From contig JANWVF010000019.1 in the NCBI GenBank assembly GCA_025056965.1, positions 1 through 42,868 of the forward strand: a stretch of DNA of 42,868 bases, read 5' to 3'. Made by a program: the position numbers and the translations under genes. Positions 32,735-40,344 of this stretch are shown in pieces. Position 1 is the first letter of the stretch, and each line of letters opens with the position of its first letter. The stretch comes from Thermoflexales bacterium (GTDB taxonomy: Bacteria > Chloroflexota > Anaerolineae > J036 > Brachytrichaceae). A model generated the notes under the pieces. The model was not told the origin of the DNA. It made no database searches and saw nothing but the letters and a program-made list of their open reading frames with translations.

Positions 32735-33979
32735 TTAAAGCGCGTGCTTCTTCCCTGCGACCTTTGCGCCGGTGATCATTTGATCGAGTTCGCGCGCCAT
32801 AGCTTGCGCGAAGCGCGGGTCGTTAATGTCCATATCCATCTCTCTCACCGGTATGCCGGCGCGCAGGTTGGCCTTCAGCTCGCGGATCAAGGCCGCGTCT
32901 GCCTCTGGATCGTAGAATGGCTTACCCTCCGTAGCAATCATCGAGACGCCCTTCAGCGGGATGAAGACCGCCGTAGGACCGACCGCCATATTCAGCTTAC
33001 GCGCGATGATGCGCCCTAGCTCGGCGCACTCCTCCGCCGTGGTGCGCATGAGCGTGACCGTGGCGTTGTGCCGATAGAGGTTGCGCCCGCGAAACTTCTC
33101 CGGCACGGTGTCCGGCGGTCCGAAGTTCACCATGTCCAGCGCGCCGAGCGACACGACTTGCGGCACTCCCGCCTTGCCGGCCGCCTCTAGCCGCTCCGGC
33201 CCGGCGCTCAACACTCCGCCGACCAGCTCATCGGCCAGCTCAGTCGTGGTAATGTCCAACACGCCGGCCAGGAAGCCGGCCTTGACCAGCGCTTCCATGC
33301 TTTGCCCGCCGGTGCCAGTGGCGTGAAAGACGAGTACCTCATAGCCCCGCTCCTCCAGCCAGGCGCGCGCAGCGTTCACGCAGGGCGTGGTCACCCCGAA
33401 CATCGTCGCGCCGATCAGCGGCTTGGACTTGGTCGCGCGCCTGCGCATGGCATAGGCCGTCGCCATGCCGGCGATGGCTGCCGCGGCGTTGCTCAGGATG
33501 CGTTCGCTGAAACGGTTGATGCCGGCGATGTCCACGACTGAGTACATCATCGTGACATCGGTTGCTCCGACGTAGGGCCGCGTGTCCCCGCTGGCCAGTG
33601 TGCTAACGATGAGCTTGGGCACGCCCACAGGCAGCTCGCGCATGGCCGCAGCAGCGATGGACGAGTTCCCACTGCCGCCCATGCCCATGATGCCATCGAG
33701 ACTCTTCTCGGCGTAGAGCCGCTTGGCGATCTCCGCTGCGCCGCGCGCCATGGCCATCACGGCGGCGCCGCGGTCGCCGGCCGCTGCTAGAGTCGTTAGG
33801 TCTGCGCCGGCGGCACGCGCGACCTCCTCGCGCGTGATGTTGGGCTTGGCCTGGGGCGCGCCCAAAATCCCGGCGTCTACCAGGATCACGTCTACGCCAT
33901 GCCGTTTGAGGCGCTTGCGGATAAAGTCGAACTCTGCACCCTTCGTGTCGAGTGTGCCGATCAAAACGACGGTGGGCAT
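32735..33979 (-). CDS. Tm-1-like ATP-binding-domain protein (UPF0261)
   Basis: A 414-residue two-domain protein. It starts MPTVVLIGTLDTKGAEFDFI and contains GMGGSGNSSIAAAAMRELPVGVPKLIVSTLASGDTRPYVG and a second-lobe FHATGTGGQSMEALV. It corresponds to the N-terminal half of the tomato resistance protein Tm-1, which binds a viral replication protein; the bacterial role is unknown. ATG 33979 is chosen, with GGTGAGG a few bases upstream; GTG 33991 is in frame. First of the set Tm-1-like, PEP-hydrolase-like, Crp/Fnr on the minus strand. Confidence 0.9.
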   Translation of the reverse strand: MPTVVLIGTLDTKGAEFDFIRKRLKRHGVDVILVDAGILGAPQAKPNITREEVARAAGADLTTLAAAGDRGAAVMAMARGAAEIAKRLYAEKSLDGIMGMGGSGNSSIAAAAMRELPVGVPKLIVSTLASGDTRPYVGATDVTMMYSVVDIAGINRFSERILSNAAAAIAGMATAYAMRRRATKSKPLIGATMFGVTTPCVNAARAWLEERGYEVLVFHATGTGGQSMEALVKAGFLAGVLDITTTELADELVGGVLSAGPERLEAAGKAGVPQVVSLGALDMVNFGPPDTVPEKFRGRNLYRHNATVTLMRTTAEECAELGRIIARKLNMAVGPTAVFIPLKGVSMIATEGKPFYDPEADAALIRELKANLRAGIPVREMDMDINDPRFAQAMARELDQMITGAKVAGKKHAL

Positions 33980-34157
33980 AGCGCACCTCACCTGCGTTAT
34001 ATGTCAGCCCATCGTTGAACGCAAATGTCTTCTCAGCGCACTATCAGGCTGCGCATATAGATTTCATACGCGCGGCCAATAGCGTCCTGCGCAAATGAAA
34101 GCGAGCGCTGCACGTCCGGGCGGCGCTTTGAGATGCTGAAGATGACAGGAGGTTGTG

Positions 34158-35009
34158 ATGCTCACTCTGCATGAGGAGTTGATGCTCCTTGCTCTAGATG
34201 ACAAAGAGGGCGTTGTCGTGCCCCATGCTCGCGAACCCCTAAAGATGGGACTAGCCAGCGCGATCCTGACCGAGCTGACGCTGCGTGGCAAACTACAAAC
34301 CGATGCGCAGTTCAACGTAGTCGTCGTCAACCCCACCCCTACCGGCGATCCATTGCTCGACCGCGCCCTGGAGGCCATCCGGTCGTCGGCGCCATCGCCT
34401 CAGCCCGCGACCTTTTGGATTGAGAACCTGGCGCGCGACATGCGCGACTTGGAGGATCAGGTCATTCGGCAGTTGGTGCAACGCGGCGCGCTGCGGGCCG
34501 AAGAATCGCGCCGACTGCTCTTCTTCAAGGAATCGCGCTTCCCACAAGGCGTGTCGGGATTCGAGGAAGGCATCCGCAGGCGGCTGCGCGACGTGGTCAT
34601 CGGCGGTGCATCCCCGGATGAGCGCACCTTGGCGCTGATCGGCCTGATCAAGATGACCAATTTGATCGAGGTCGTCTTCCCCTACACGGAATGGGAACAG
34701 GCGCGGCGGCGCATCGAGGAGCTGACCAGCCCGCAGGCAGTAGGTTGGCCGACCGCGATGCAACCCGGCTATGCGCCGCAACCGGAACCGGTGACCGACA
34801 TGCTAGGCAGCGTGATCCCGGTGCTGATGTTCAGCATGCTGGCACAGAGCATGTTCTGGGGTGCCGGAGGATGGATGCTGCCGGGCATGCTGAGCGAGCC
34901 GCTCCCGGAAGCTTCGCCGCTCGATGAGGGTGGCTTGCTCGAGGCCGGCGGCATGGACGACTCCGGCGACATCGGCTTCGACTTCGGCGACTTCGGCGGA
35001 GAGTTCTAG
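34158..35009 (+). CDS. GPP34 (GOLPH3/Vps74-like) domain protein
   Basis: A 283-residue protein. The N-terminal part (about 1-200) begins LTLHEELMLLALDDKEGVV and continues with alternating helices (GLASAILTELTLRGKL, RRLRDVVIGG, LALIGLIKMTNLIEVVF), the pattern of the GPP34 family. In eukaryotes these bind PI4P and glycosyltransferase tails at the Golgi; the bacterial role is unknown. The tail (about 205-283) has a Met/Trp-rich hydrophobic stretch and an acidic Gly/Asp/Phe-rich end. AGGAGG lies 5 nt before ATG 34158. It is followed by a terminator and then a sugar transferase. Confidence 0.85.
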   Translation: MLTLHEELMLLALDDKEGVVVPHAREPLKMGLASAILTELTLRGKLQTDAQFNVVVVNPTPTGDPLLDRALEAIRSSAPSPQPATFWIENLARDMRDLEDQVIRQLVQRGALRAEESRRLLFFKESRFPQGVSGFEEGIRRRLRDVVIGGASPDERTLALIGLIKMTNLIEVVFPYTEWEQARRRIEELTSPQAVGWPTAMQPGYAPQPEPVTDMLGSVIPVLMFSMLAQSMFWGAGGWMLPGMLSEPLPEASPLDEGGLLEAGGMDDSGDIGFDFGDFGGEF

Positions 35010-35055
35010 CCTTCCTCGGCGTTCGCCGACGCTTCTCCTTCCTCTTCTTATTTCT

Positions 35056-35097
35056 GCAAGAGCGCAGGCTGCACGCCTGAGCTCTTGCTTTGTTAAT
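35056..35097 (+). terminator. Intrinsic terminator after the GPP34 gene
   Basis: GCAAGAGC (35056-35063) pairs with GCTCTTGC (35081-35088); an inner CAGGC / GCCTG stem adds five pairs. It is followed by TTTGTTAAT. It lies 47 bp after the stop codon. Confidence 0.8.
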
Positions 35098-35174
35098 ACC
35101 CGGATGATCCACGCGAAGCCGAACCCGGCAACGGGCTTGTATCTCGGCGTTCCGGCAGCCTGGACTCATTACCC

Positions 35175-35180
35175 TATAAT
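35175..35180 (+). promoter_or_regulatory. -10 of the sugar transferase gene
   Basis: A consensus TATAAT 25 bp before ATG 35206, giving a leader of about 18 nt. No strong -35 is seen 17 bp upstream. No clear ribosome-binding site. Confidence 0.5.
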
Positions 35181-35205
35181 CGTTGAGTACTTAAGCGTTA
35201 TCGTT

Positions 35206-36663
35206 ATGCACACGACCACGCTCTTGACGGCCAAATCACGCCCAAGCTTTCTTCGGCAACACTATCAGGCGATCATCACCCTGTCGCTGCTGGCCGTGGA
35301 CGTGCTCAGCATCACGATAGGTTTCTTCCTGGCCTATCGTCTGCGCTTGATGATTCCTTTGCCCGAGCCGGCGCGCAGCGTGCCGGGCTTCGCCCAGTTT
35401 CTCCCCTTGCTGGCGCTACAGATCGTCGCCATCGTGAGCGCTTTCTTCTTCGGCAAGATGTATCACCGCCGCCGCACGCGCTACAGCACCGACGATCTCA
35501 CGACTATCTTCTCGGCGGTTTCCATCGGCACGCTCGTCAGCGTCGCGCTGGTTTCGCTTACGTTCAGGGGCGATTCCACGATCGCGGATTTCCCGCGTGT
35601 GATGGTGATTTATGCGTGGCTGTTGACCATCGTCATGGTCGTGCTCGGGCGGAGCGTGCAGGCGCGCATCCAGCGCGCCTTGCAGATGCGCGGCATCGGT
35701 CGAACGCGCGTGGTCGTGGTCGGCGCGGGCGAGCCGGCAGCGACCGTGCTGCAGCGCATTACCCAGAACCCTCGCCTAGGCTACGATGTGGTCGGCCTGG
35801 TGCCATACGATGGCCAGAAGCCCGGGTGCGACGTGCGACTGCTCGGCTCGCTTGACGATCTCTCGCGCCTGGTCTCGCGCGAGGCCGTGGACGAGGTCAT
35901 CATCGCCCTGCCGGAGGCCAGCAGCGATGATCTGCTGAACGTGATCTCCAAGTGCGATCGCAGCACGATCAGCATCAAGGTGTTGCCGGACCAATTTCAG
36001 ATCATGGCCGGTCAGTTGACCATCGGCGAGCTGAGTGGCCTGCCGCTGCTGAATCTGCGCGACGTTGCGCTGCGCGGATGGAAGCTCTCGCTCAAACGGG
36101 CGATTGATTTGATCGGCAGCGCAGTCGGCTTAGTGCTGCTCTCGCCGTTCATGCTCCTCATCGCCATCCTCGTCAAGCTCGATTCGCCCGGCCCGGCCTT
36201 CTACACGCAGGAGCGCATGGGGCTGGATGGCAAGCGCTTCTACCTGATTAAGTTCCGCAGCATGCGCGTGGATGCCGAGCAGAACGGCCCGGGTTGGACG
36301 CGGCCGGATGATCCGCGCAAGACGCGCCTGGGCGCGTTCCTGCGACGAACCAATCTCGATGAGCTGCCTCAGCTCATTAACGTCCTGCTGGGCGACATGA
36401 GCCTGGTCGGTCCGCGCCCCGAGCGGCCGGTTTACGTGGAGGAATTCCGCAAGCGCATCCCGCGCTACATGGAGCGTCACCGCGAGAAAGCCGGTATGAC
36501 CGGCTGGGCACAGGTGAACGGCCTGCGCGGCGACACCTCGATCGAGGAGCGCACAAAATACGACCTGTGGTACGTCGAGAACTGGTCGGTCTGGTTGGAC
36601 ATCAAGATCATCCTCATGACCATCTGGCAGACGATCACCGGCGAGCATCACAACGCATATTGA
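35206..36663 (+). CDS. Polyprenyl-phosphate glycosylphosphotransferase (WcaJ/CpsE-like)
   Basis: A 485-residue membrane enzyme that starts exopolysaccharide or other glycan assembly by moving sugar-1-phosphate from a UDP-sugar to undecaprenyl phosphate. Four or five N-terminal helices (about 20-140), a Rossmann-like CoA-binding domain (RVVVVGAGEPA), a further helix near residue 310 and the C-terminal transferase domain are present. The last has FYTQERMGLDGKRFYLIKFRSM, RTNLDELPQLINVLLGDMSLVGPRP and GMTGWAQVNGLRGDTS. ATG 35206 gives the usual length; the open frame back to 34924 overlaps the GPP34 gene and is rejected. It converges with metG. Confidence 0.93.
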   Translation: MHTTTLLTAKSRPSFLRQHYQAIITLSLLAVDVLSITIGFFLAYRLRLMIPLPEPARSVPGFAQFLPLLALQIVAIVSAFFFGKMYHRRRTRYSTDDLTTIFSAVSIGTLVSVALVSLTFRGDSTIADFPRVMVIYAWLLTIVMVVLGRSVQARIQRALQMRGIGRTRVVVVGAGEPAATVLQRITQNPRLGYDVVGLVPYDGQKPGCDVRLLGSLDDLSRLVSREAVDEVIIALPEASSDDLLNVISKCDRSTISIKVLPDQFQIMAGQLTIGELSGLPLLNLRDVALRGWKLSLKRAIDLIGSAVGLVLLSPFMLLIAILVKLDSPGPAFYTQERMGLDGKRFYLIKFRSMRVDAEQNGPGWTRPDDPRKTRLGAFLRRTNLDELPQLINVLLGDMSLVGPRPERPVYVEEFRKRIPRYMERHREKAGMTGWAQVNGLRGDTSIEERTKYDLWYVENWSVWLDIKIILMTIWQTITGEHHNAY

Positions 36664-36687
36664 AGACGCGCAGTCCGGCTTCGTCTC

Positions 36688-38454
36688 TCACGCTTCGTCC
36701 GCCAGCTCGATCTTGCTCACCAAACCCTTGGGCTCGCCGCCGAGTGGTTGCCCGGGCGGCAGTTGGCTAGGTGCCCATCGGCCGCGCGCACGCCTGGCGT
36801 CGTAGCGCAACACGTCATGGCTGCGCGTGCTCTCGTGCAGGGTCTCAATGTATTGTTCGCCGAACAGCGGATCGGCATAGCCGAGCTGGGCGCGCGCGCG
36901 CTCCGACAAACCCGGCGTGAACGGCGCAAACAACACGGTCAGCGAGTCAACCACCCGCGCGGCGACGTAGAGTTGTGTGCCGGCGCGGGCCTTATCGGTT
37001 TTGATCGTCTTCCAAGGCGCCTCGAAGTCGAGGTATTGATTCGTCGCCGTTGCCAAGTCGAGTGCTTCGTTGAGCGCGTCGCGCAGCCTAACTGCGTTCA
37101 GCTTCTCGCCCACCGAGTCGAAGCCGGCCTCGACCTTCGCGATCAAAGCTTGGTCGGCCTCGGTCAACTCGCCGGGCTGCGGAATCCGCCCCTCGAAGTT
37201 GCGCCAGATCTGCGATAGTGTGCGCTGGATGAGGTTGCCCCACTTGGCCAGCAACTCGCTGTTATTGCGCTGGGCAAAGTCGCTCCAGCTCCAATCGCTG
37301 TCCCTGGCTTCGGGCATGATCAGCGTGAGGTAGAAGCGCAGCGCATCTGCGCCGTATTTCTGCGCCAGATCAATCGCGTCGAGTGAGACGCCCAAACTCT
37401 TGCTGAACTTTTGCCCGCCCAGGTTGAGGTACTGATTGGCCGGCACGTCATAGGGCAGGTTGAACTTAAGGTCGGCACCTCGGTCAAGGCCGTCCCAAGG
37501 CTCACCCAGCCGTTGCATGCCGATCAATGCTGCCGGCCACAGCACCGTGTGGAACAGGATGTTGTCCTTGCCAATGAAGTTGTAGATGCGCACGCCGTCC
37601 GCCCGATACCAAAATTCTTTCCACGCATCCGGTTGGCCAGAGACCTGAGCCCACTCAATCGTGGCCGACAGGTAGCCGAGCAGCGCCTCGTACCACACGT
37701 AGATACATTTGCCCTCTGCGCCTTCGACGGGAATCGGGATGCCCCAGGTGAGGTCACGCGTGAAGGCGCGCGGCTCCATCTCCTCGGCATAGCGCCGAGA
37801 AAACTCCAGCACGGTAGATCGCCAGTAGCCGTCCTTGTCGGCCAGGTATGCCAGGATCGGCTCGCGCAGCGCCGGAAGATTGAAGAAATAGTGCTCGCTC
37901 TCGCGGATCGTCAACTTGTCGTCTGGGTGCGCGCGGCTGTGCGGGTTGATCAGCTGCGTGCCATCGAGAAGATGGCCGCAGCTATCACATTGGTCGCCGC
38001 GCGCTTTGTCATAGCCGCAGATCGGGCATGTGCCTTCCACCAAGCGGTCGGGCAGGAATTTGCCCTGCCTTTCCGAGTAGAGCTGCTTCTGCGTGGCCTT
38101 GAACAGATAGCCGTTCTCCAACAGCCGCCGGAACATCTGGCGGCTGATGGCATGGTGGTTTTCCGTGTCGGTATGGGTGAATAGGTCGTATGAGATGCCG
38201 AGCAGCCGCTGCGTCTCCAGGAAGCGGCCGTGATAGTACTCGAACACCTCGCGTGGCGTTTTGCCTTCTTTGTCGGCGCGCACGACGATTGGCGTGCCGT
38301 GTGCATCGCTACCACTGACCATCACGACGCGGTTGCCCTTCAAGCGGTGGTAACGCGCGAAGATATCGGCGGGCAGGTATGCTCCCGCCACATGGCCGAC
38401 GTGTAAATCGCCGTTGGCATACGGCCAGGCGACGCAAACGAGGATGTTTTCCAT
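36688..38454 (-). CDS. metG: Methionyl-tRNA synthetase
   Basis: A 588-residue class I synthetase that charges tRNA-Met. The HIGH motif is HVGH (18-21), KMSKS is KFSKS near residue 349, and a zinc knuckle CPICG...CDSCG (C143, C146, C156, C159) marks the connecting peptide. The anticodon-binding helical domain follows (about 390-540). The C-terminal EMAP/tRNA-binding domain of longer bacterial forms is absent; the protein ends in a short Arg/Pro-rich tail. It stands alone on the minus strand with a terminator about 105 bp upstream that insulates it. Confidence 0.97.
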   Translation of the reverse strand: MENILVCVAWPYANGDLHVGHVAGAYLPADIFARYHRLKGNRVVMVSGSDAHGTPIVVRADKEGKTPREVFEYYHGRFLETQRLLGISYDLFTHTDTENHHAISRQMFRRLLENGYLFKATQKQLYSERQGKFLPDRLVEGTCPICGYDKARGDQCDSCGHLLDGTQLINPHSRAHPDDKLTIRESEHYFFNLPALREPILAYLADKDGYWRSTVLEFSRRYAEEMEPRAFTRDLTWGIPIPVEGAEGKCIYVWYEALLGYLSATIEWAQVSGQPDAWKEFWYRADGVRIYNFIGKDNILFHTVLWPAALIGMQRLGEPWDGLDRGADLKFNLPYDVPANQYLNLGGQKFSKSLGVSLDAIDLAQKYGADALRFYLTLIMPEARDSDWSWSDFAQRNNSELLAKWGNLIQRTLSQIWRNFEGRIPQPGELTEADQALIAKVEAGFDSVGEKLNAVRLRDALNEALDLATATNQYLDFEAPWKTIKTDKARAGTQLYVAARVVDSLTVLFAPFTPGLSERARAQLGYADPLFGEQYIETLHESTRSHDVLRYDARRARGRWAPSQLPPGQPLGGEPKGLVSKIELADEA

Positions 38455-38548
38455 GCCGATTACCGGTTTGTGATCAGTCGTCGCTGGTTGCCGGTGGTCG
38501 GTTGACCTCGCTCGCCGTCTGCTATGTCCCGAATCACCGTTTGCAACT

Positions 38549-38581
38549 CAAACAAGAACCGCCCGGCAAATGTGCGGGCGG
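38549..38581 (-). terminator. Intrinsic terminator upstream of metG
   Basis: On the minus strand CCGCCCG pairs with CGGGCGG across a 9-nt loop and is followed by TTCTTGTTTG. It would end any minus-strand transcript entering from the right of metG. Confidence 0.65.
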
Positions 38582-38615
38582 CTCATTCCTTGGCCAGAGG
38601 TGATCGAGTGTGATC

Positions 38616-38702
38616 TCAGCCCGCGCAATAGCCCGCGTCGGGCGTGCACATCAAAATCCGAGCGGTATACGCAACACCGGCGACCATCGCAATCACAATC
38701 AT
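38616..38702 (-). CDS. Possible 28-residue small membrane protein
   Basis: ATG 38702 to a stop at 38616 gives a short peptide with a hydrophobic start (MIVIAMVAGVAYTARIL) and an ending with two cysteines (MCTPDAGYC). A good minus-strand terminator lies 35 bp downstream. No ribosome-binding site is visible, and the upstream end overlaps the tRNA-Pro promoter region on the other strand. It may be a chance frame; the main support is the downstream terminator. The rest of 38455-38730 holds no other gene. Confidence 0.25.
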   Translation of the reverse strand: MIVIAMVAGVAYTARILMCTPDAGYCAG

Positions 38703-38715
38703 AGCCCATGGCGTG

Positions 38716-38721
38716 CTAAAA
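38716..38721 (+). promoter_or_regulatory. -10 element of tRNA-Pro
   Basis: TAAAAT 9 bp before the tRNA 5' end, the same hexamer as upstream of tRNA-Gln. The transcript would begin very near the mature 5' end. No clear -35. Confidence 0.4.
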
Positions 38722-38730
38722 TCAAGGCAG

Positions 38731-38804
38731 CGAGGTGTGGCGCAGCCTGGTAGCGCACTTGCATGGGGTGCAAGGGGTCCCGAGTTCAAATCTCGGCACC
38801 TCGA
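38731..38804 (+). tRNA. tRNA-Pro (anticodon GGG)
   Basis: A 74-nt cloverleaf on the plus strand. The acceptor arm is CGAGGTG / CACCTCG with discriminator A, and C1-G72 is typical of tRNA-Pro. The D-arm is GCGC ... GCGC with GGTA in the loop. The anticodon arm is CTTGC / GCAAG around ATGGGGT, giving anticodon GGG. The T-arm is CCGAG / CTCGG with TTCAAAT. CCA is not encoded. Confidence 0.96.
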
Positions 38805-38951
38805 CTGGAACGCAGGGTGATCCTCCTGAGCGAGGCAGGGCCTAACACTCGGAGCACTGCCCGCGACCAAATTGCCGGCCGAACAAGCCAAACAGATCGA
38901 GCCGATTCCGAGGCAGACGACGGTAAATGACAGAGGTGTTCTCTTCTGCCG

Positions 38952-40343
38952 TCAGAGCTCGAACGACTCTCCCCGCTTTGGCAAGCGGACGTCTGTGATT
39001 CCCAGGCTTGCCAACCCCTCCGCCAATGCTTGCATCGGCCCAAGCTCACCGTGTACGAGAAAGACGCCGCGCAATCGGCGCGCTTGTGGGCGCACCCAGT
39101 CGAGCAGTTCATCGCGGTCAGCGTGCCCGCTGAGCGCCTCGATGTGTCGCACCTCGGCGCGCACGGTGAATTCGTCCCCTAGGATCTTCACGTATCGCTG
39201 GCCGTCTAAGATGCGCCGGCCCAGCGTGTCCTGAGCTTGGAAGCTGACGAACAAAATCATGTTCTTAGGATCTTCGATGGTATGGCGCAGGTGATGTAAG
39301 ACGCGCCCGTGTTCGGCCATGCCGGACGCGCTGATGATGACGGCCGGCCCGTCTAAGTCGTTGAGCGCTCTAGAGTCCTCGACCCGTCGAACGTAGGTCA
39401 GTCGCGCGAAGCCGAACACGTTGCCGTCGCCGTCCTCGATGAGCATGCGCTTTGTCTCGTCGTCGTAGCACTCCGGATGGGTGCGGAAGACCTCGGTCAC
39501 GTTCACCGCCAGCGGGCTATCCACGAAGACCGGCACGCTGGCTAACTCGCCGTGATTGACCAGCTCGTTCAGCCGATACACGATCTCCTGCGTGCGCCCC
39601 ACGGCGAACGCGGGGATGATCACCTTGCCGCGCCGGGCGACGACGTCACCGATCGCGCGCCGCAGATCCGAGGTCGCCTCATTGACCGGCGGGTGCGAGC
39701 GGTCGCCGTAGGTGCTCTCCAGGATGAGGTAGTCCGCCTCGGGCATGGGCGACGGATCGCGCAGGATGGGCAAGCCGCGTCGGCCCAAGTCGCCGCTGAA
39801 GCACAGCCGCACGGTGCGCGTCCCCTCGGTCAGTTCCAAGAGCACCCAGGCCGAGCCGAGCATATGACCGGCGTCGCCGAACATCGCCCGCGCGCGAGGG
39901 GTGACCGAAATCCACCGCTCGTAGTCGTAGCTGACGAATTGGCGCAGCGATCGCTCGGCGTCGGCTAGCGTGTAGATCGGCATCAGCGGTTGAGGCGATT
40001 TTCGATGATGGTTGAGGTAGGCGACGTTCTCTTCTTGGATCGCGCCAGAGTCGCGCAACATGACCGCGCACAAGTCGCGCGTGGCGTGCGTGCAGATGAT
40101 GTCGCCGTGGAAGCCGCTTTTAGTCAGATTGGGGATGTTGCCGGAGTGGTCAATGTGCGCGTGCGACAACAGCACCGCGTCCACTGCGCGCGCGTCGTAC
40201 GGCAGCCGCTGGTTGATCGCGTACGACTCGGCTCGCTTCCCCTGAAACAGTCCGCACTCCAGCAGGATTCTGTCGCTCGCCGACTCTATCAGATGTTGCG
40301 AGCCGGTCACGGTTTGGGCAGCGCCCCAGAAAGTGACGCGCAT
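38952..40343 (-). CDS. Metallo-beta-lactamase/beta-CASP RNase-like protein
   Basis: A 463-residue protein. The MBL core has H61, H63, D65 and H66 in LLSHAHIDHSGNIPNL and FSGDLGRRG. The beta-CASP insert (about 195-325) precedes a conserved ending with SASGMAEHGRVLHHL and the C-terminal region LSGHADRDELLDWVRP...VHGELG. These mark the CPSF73/Ysh1-like beta-CASP family, Zn-dependent endo- or exonucleases acting on RNA. ATG 40343 is one base after the stop of the WD40 gene, so the two are likely co-transcribed. The longer frame to 40451 runs into the WD40 gene and is rejected. Confidence 0.92.
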   Translation of the reverse strand: MRVTFWGAAQTVTGSQHLIESASDRILLECGLFQGKRAESYAINQRLPYDARAVDAVLLSHAHIDHSGNIPNLTKSGFHGDIICTHATRDLCAVMLRDSGAIQEENVAYLNHHRKSPQPLMPIYTLADAERSLRQFVSYDYERWISVTPRARAMFGDAGHMLGSAWVLLELTEGTRTVRLCFSGDLGRRGLPILRDPSPMPEADYLILESTYGDRSHPPVNEATSDLRRAIGDVVARRGKVIIPAFAVGRTQEIVYRLNELVNHGELASVPVFVDSPLAVNVTEVFRTHPECYDDETKRMLIEDGDGNVFGFARLTYVRRVEDSRALNDLDGPAVIISASGMAEHGRVLHHLRHTIEDPKNMILFVSFQAQDTLGRRILDGQRYVKILGDEFTVRAEVRHIEALSGHADRDELLDWVRPQARRLRGVFLVHGELGPMQALAEGLASLGITDVRLPKRGESFEL

Positions 40344-40344
40344 A

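Noticed and set aside
34924-35205. 94-residue extension of the sugar transferase
   Set aside because: It overlaps the GPP34 coding end and a terminator; ATG 35206 fits family length.
38455-38615. T-box or other riboswitch ahead of metG
   Set aside because: Only a short terminator hairpin is present; no T-box sequence or specifier stem is seen.
38703-38891. Longer minus-strand frame extending the small peptide
   Set aside because: It runs through the whole tRNA-Pro gene on the opposite strand.
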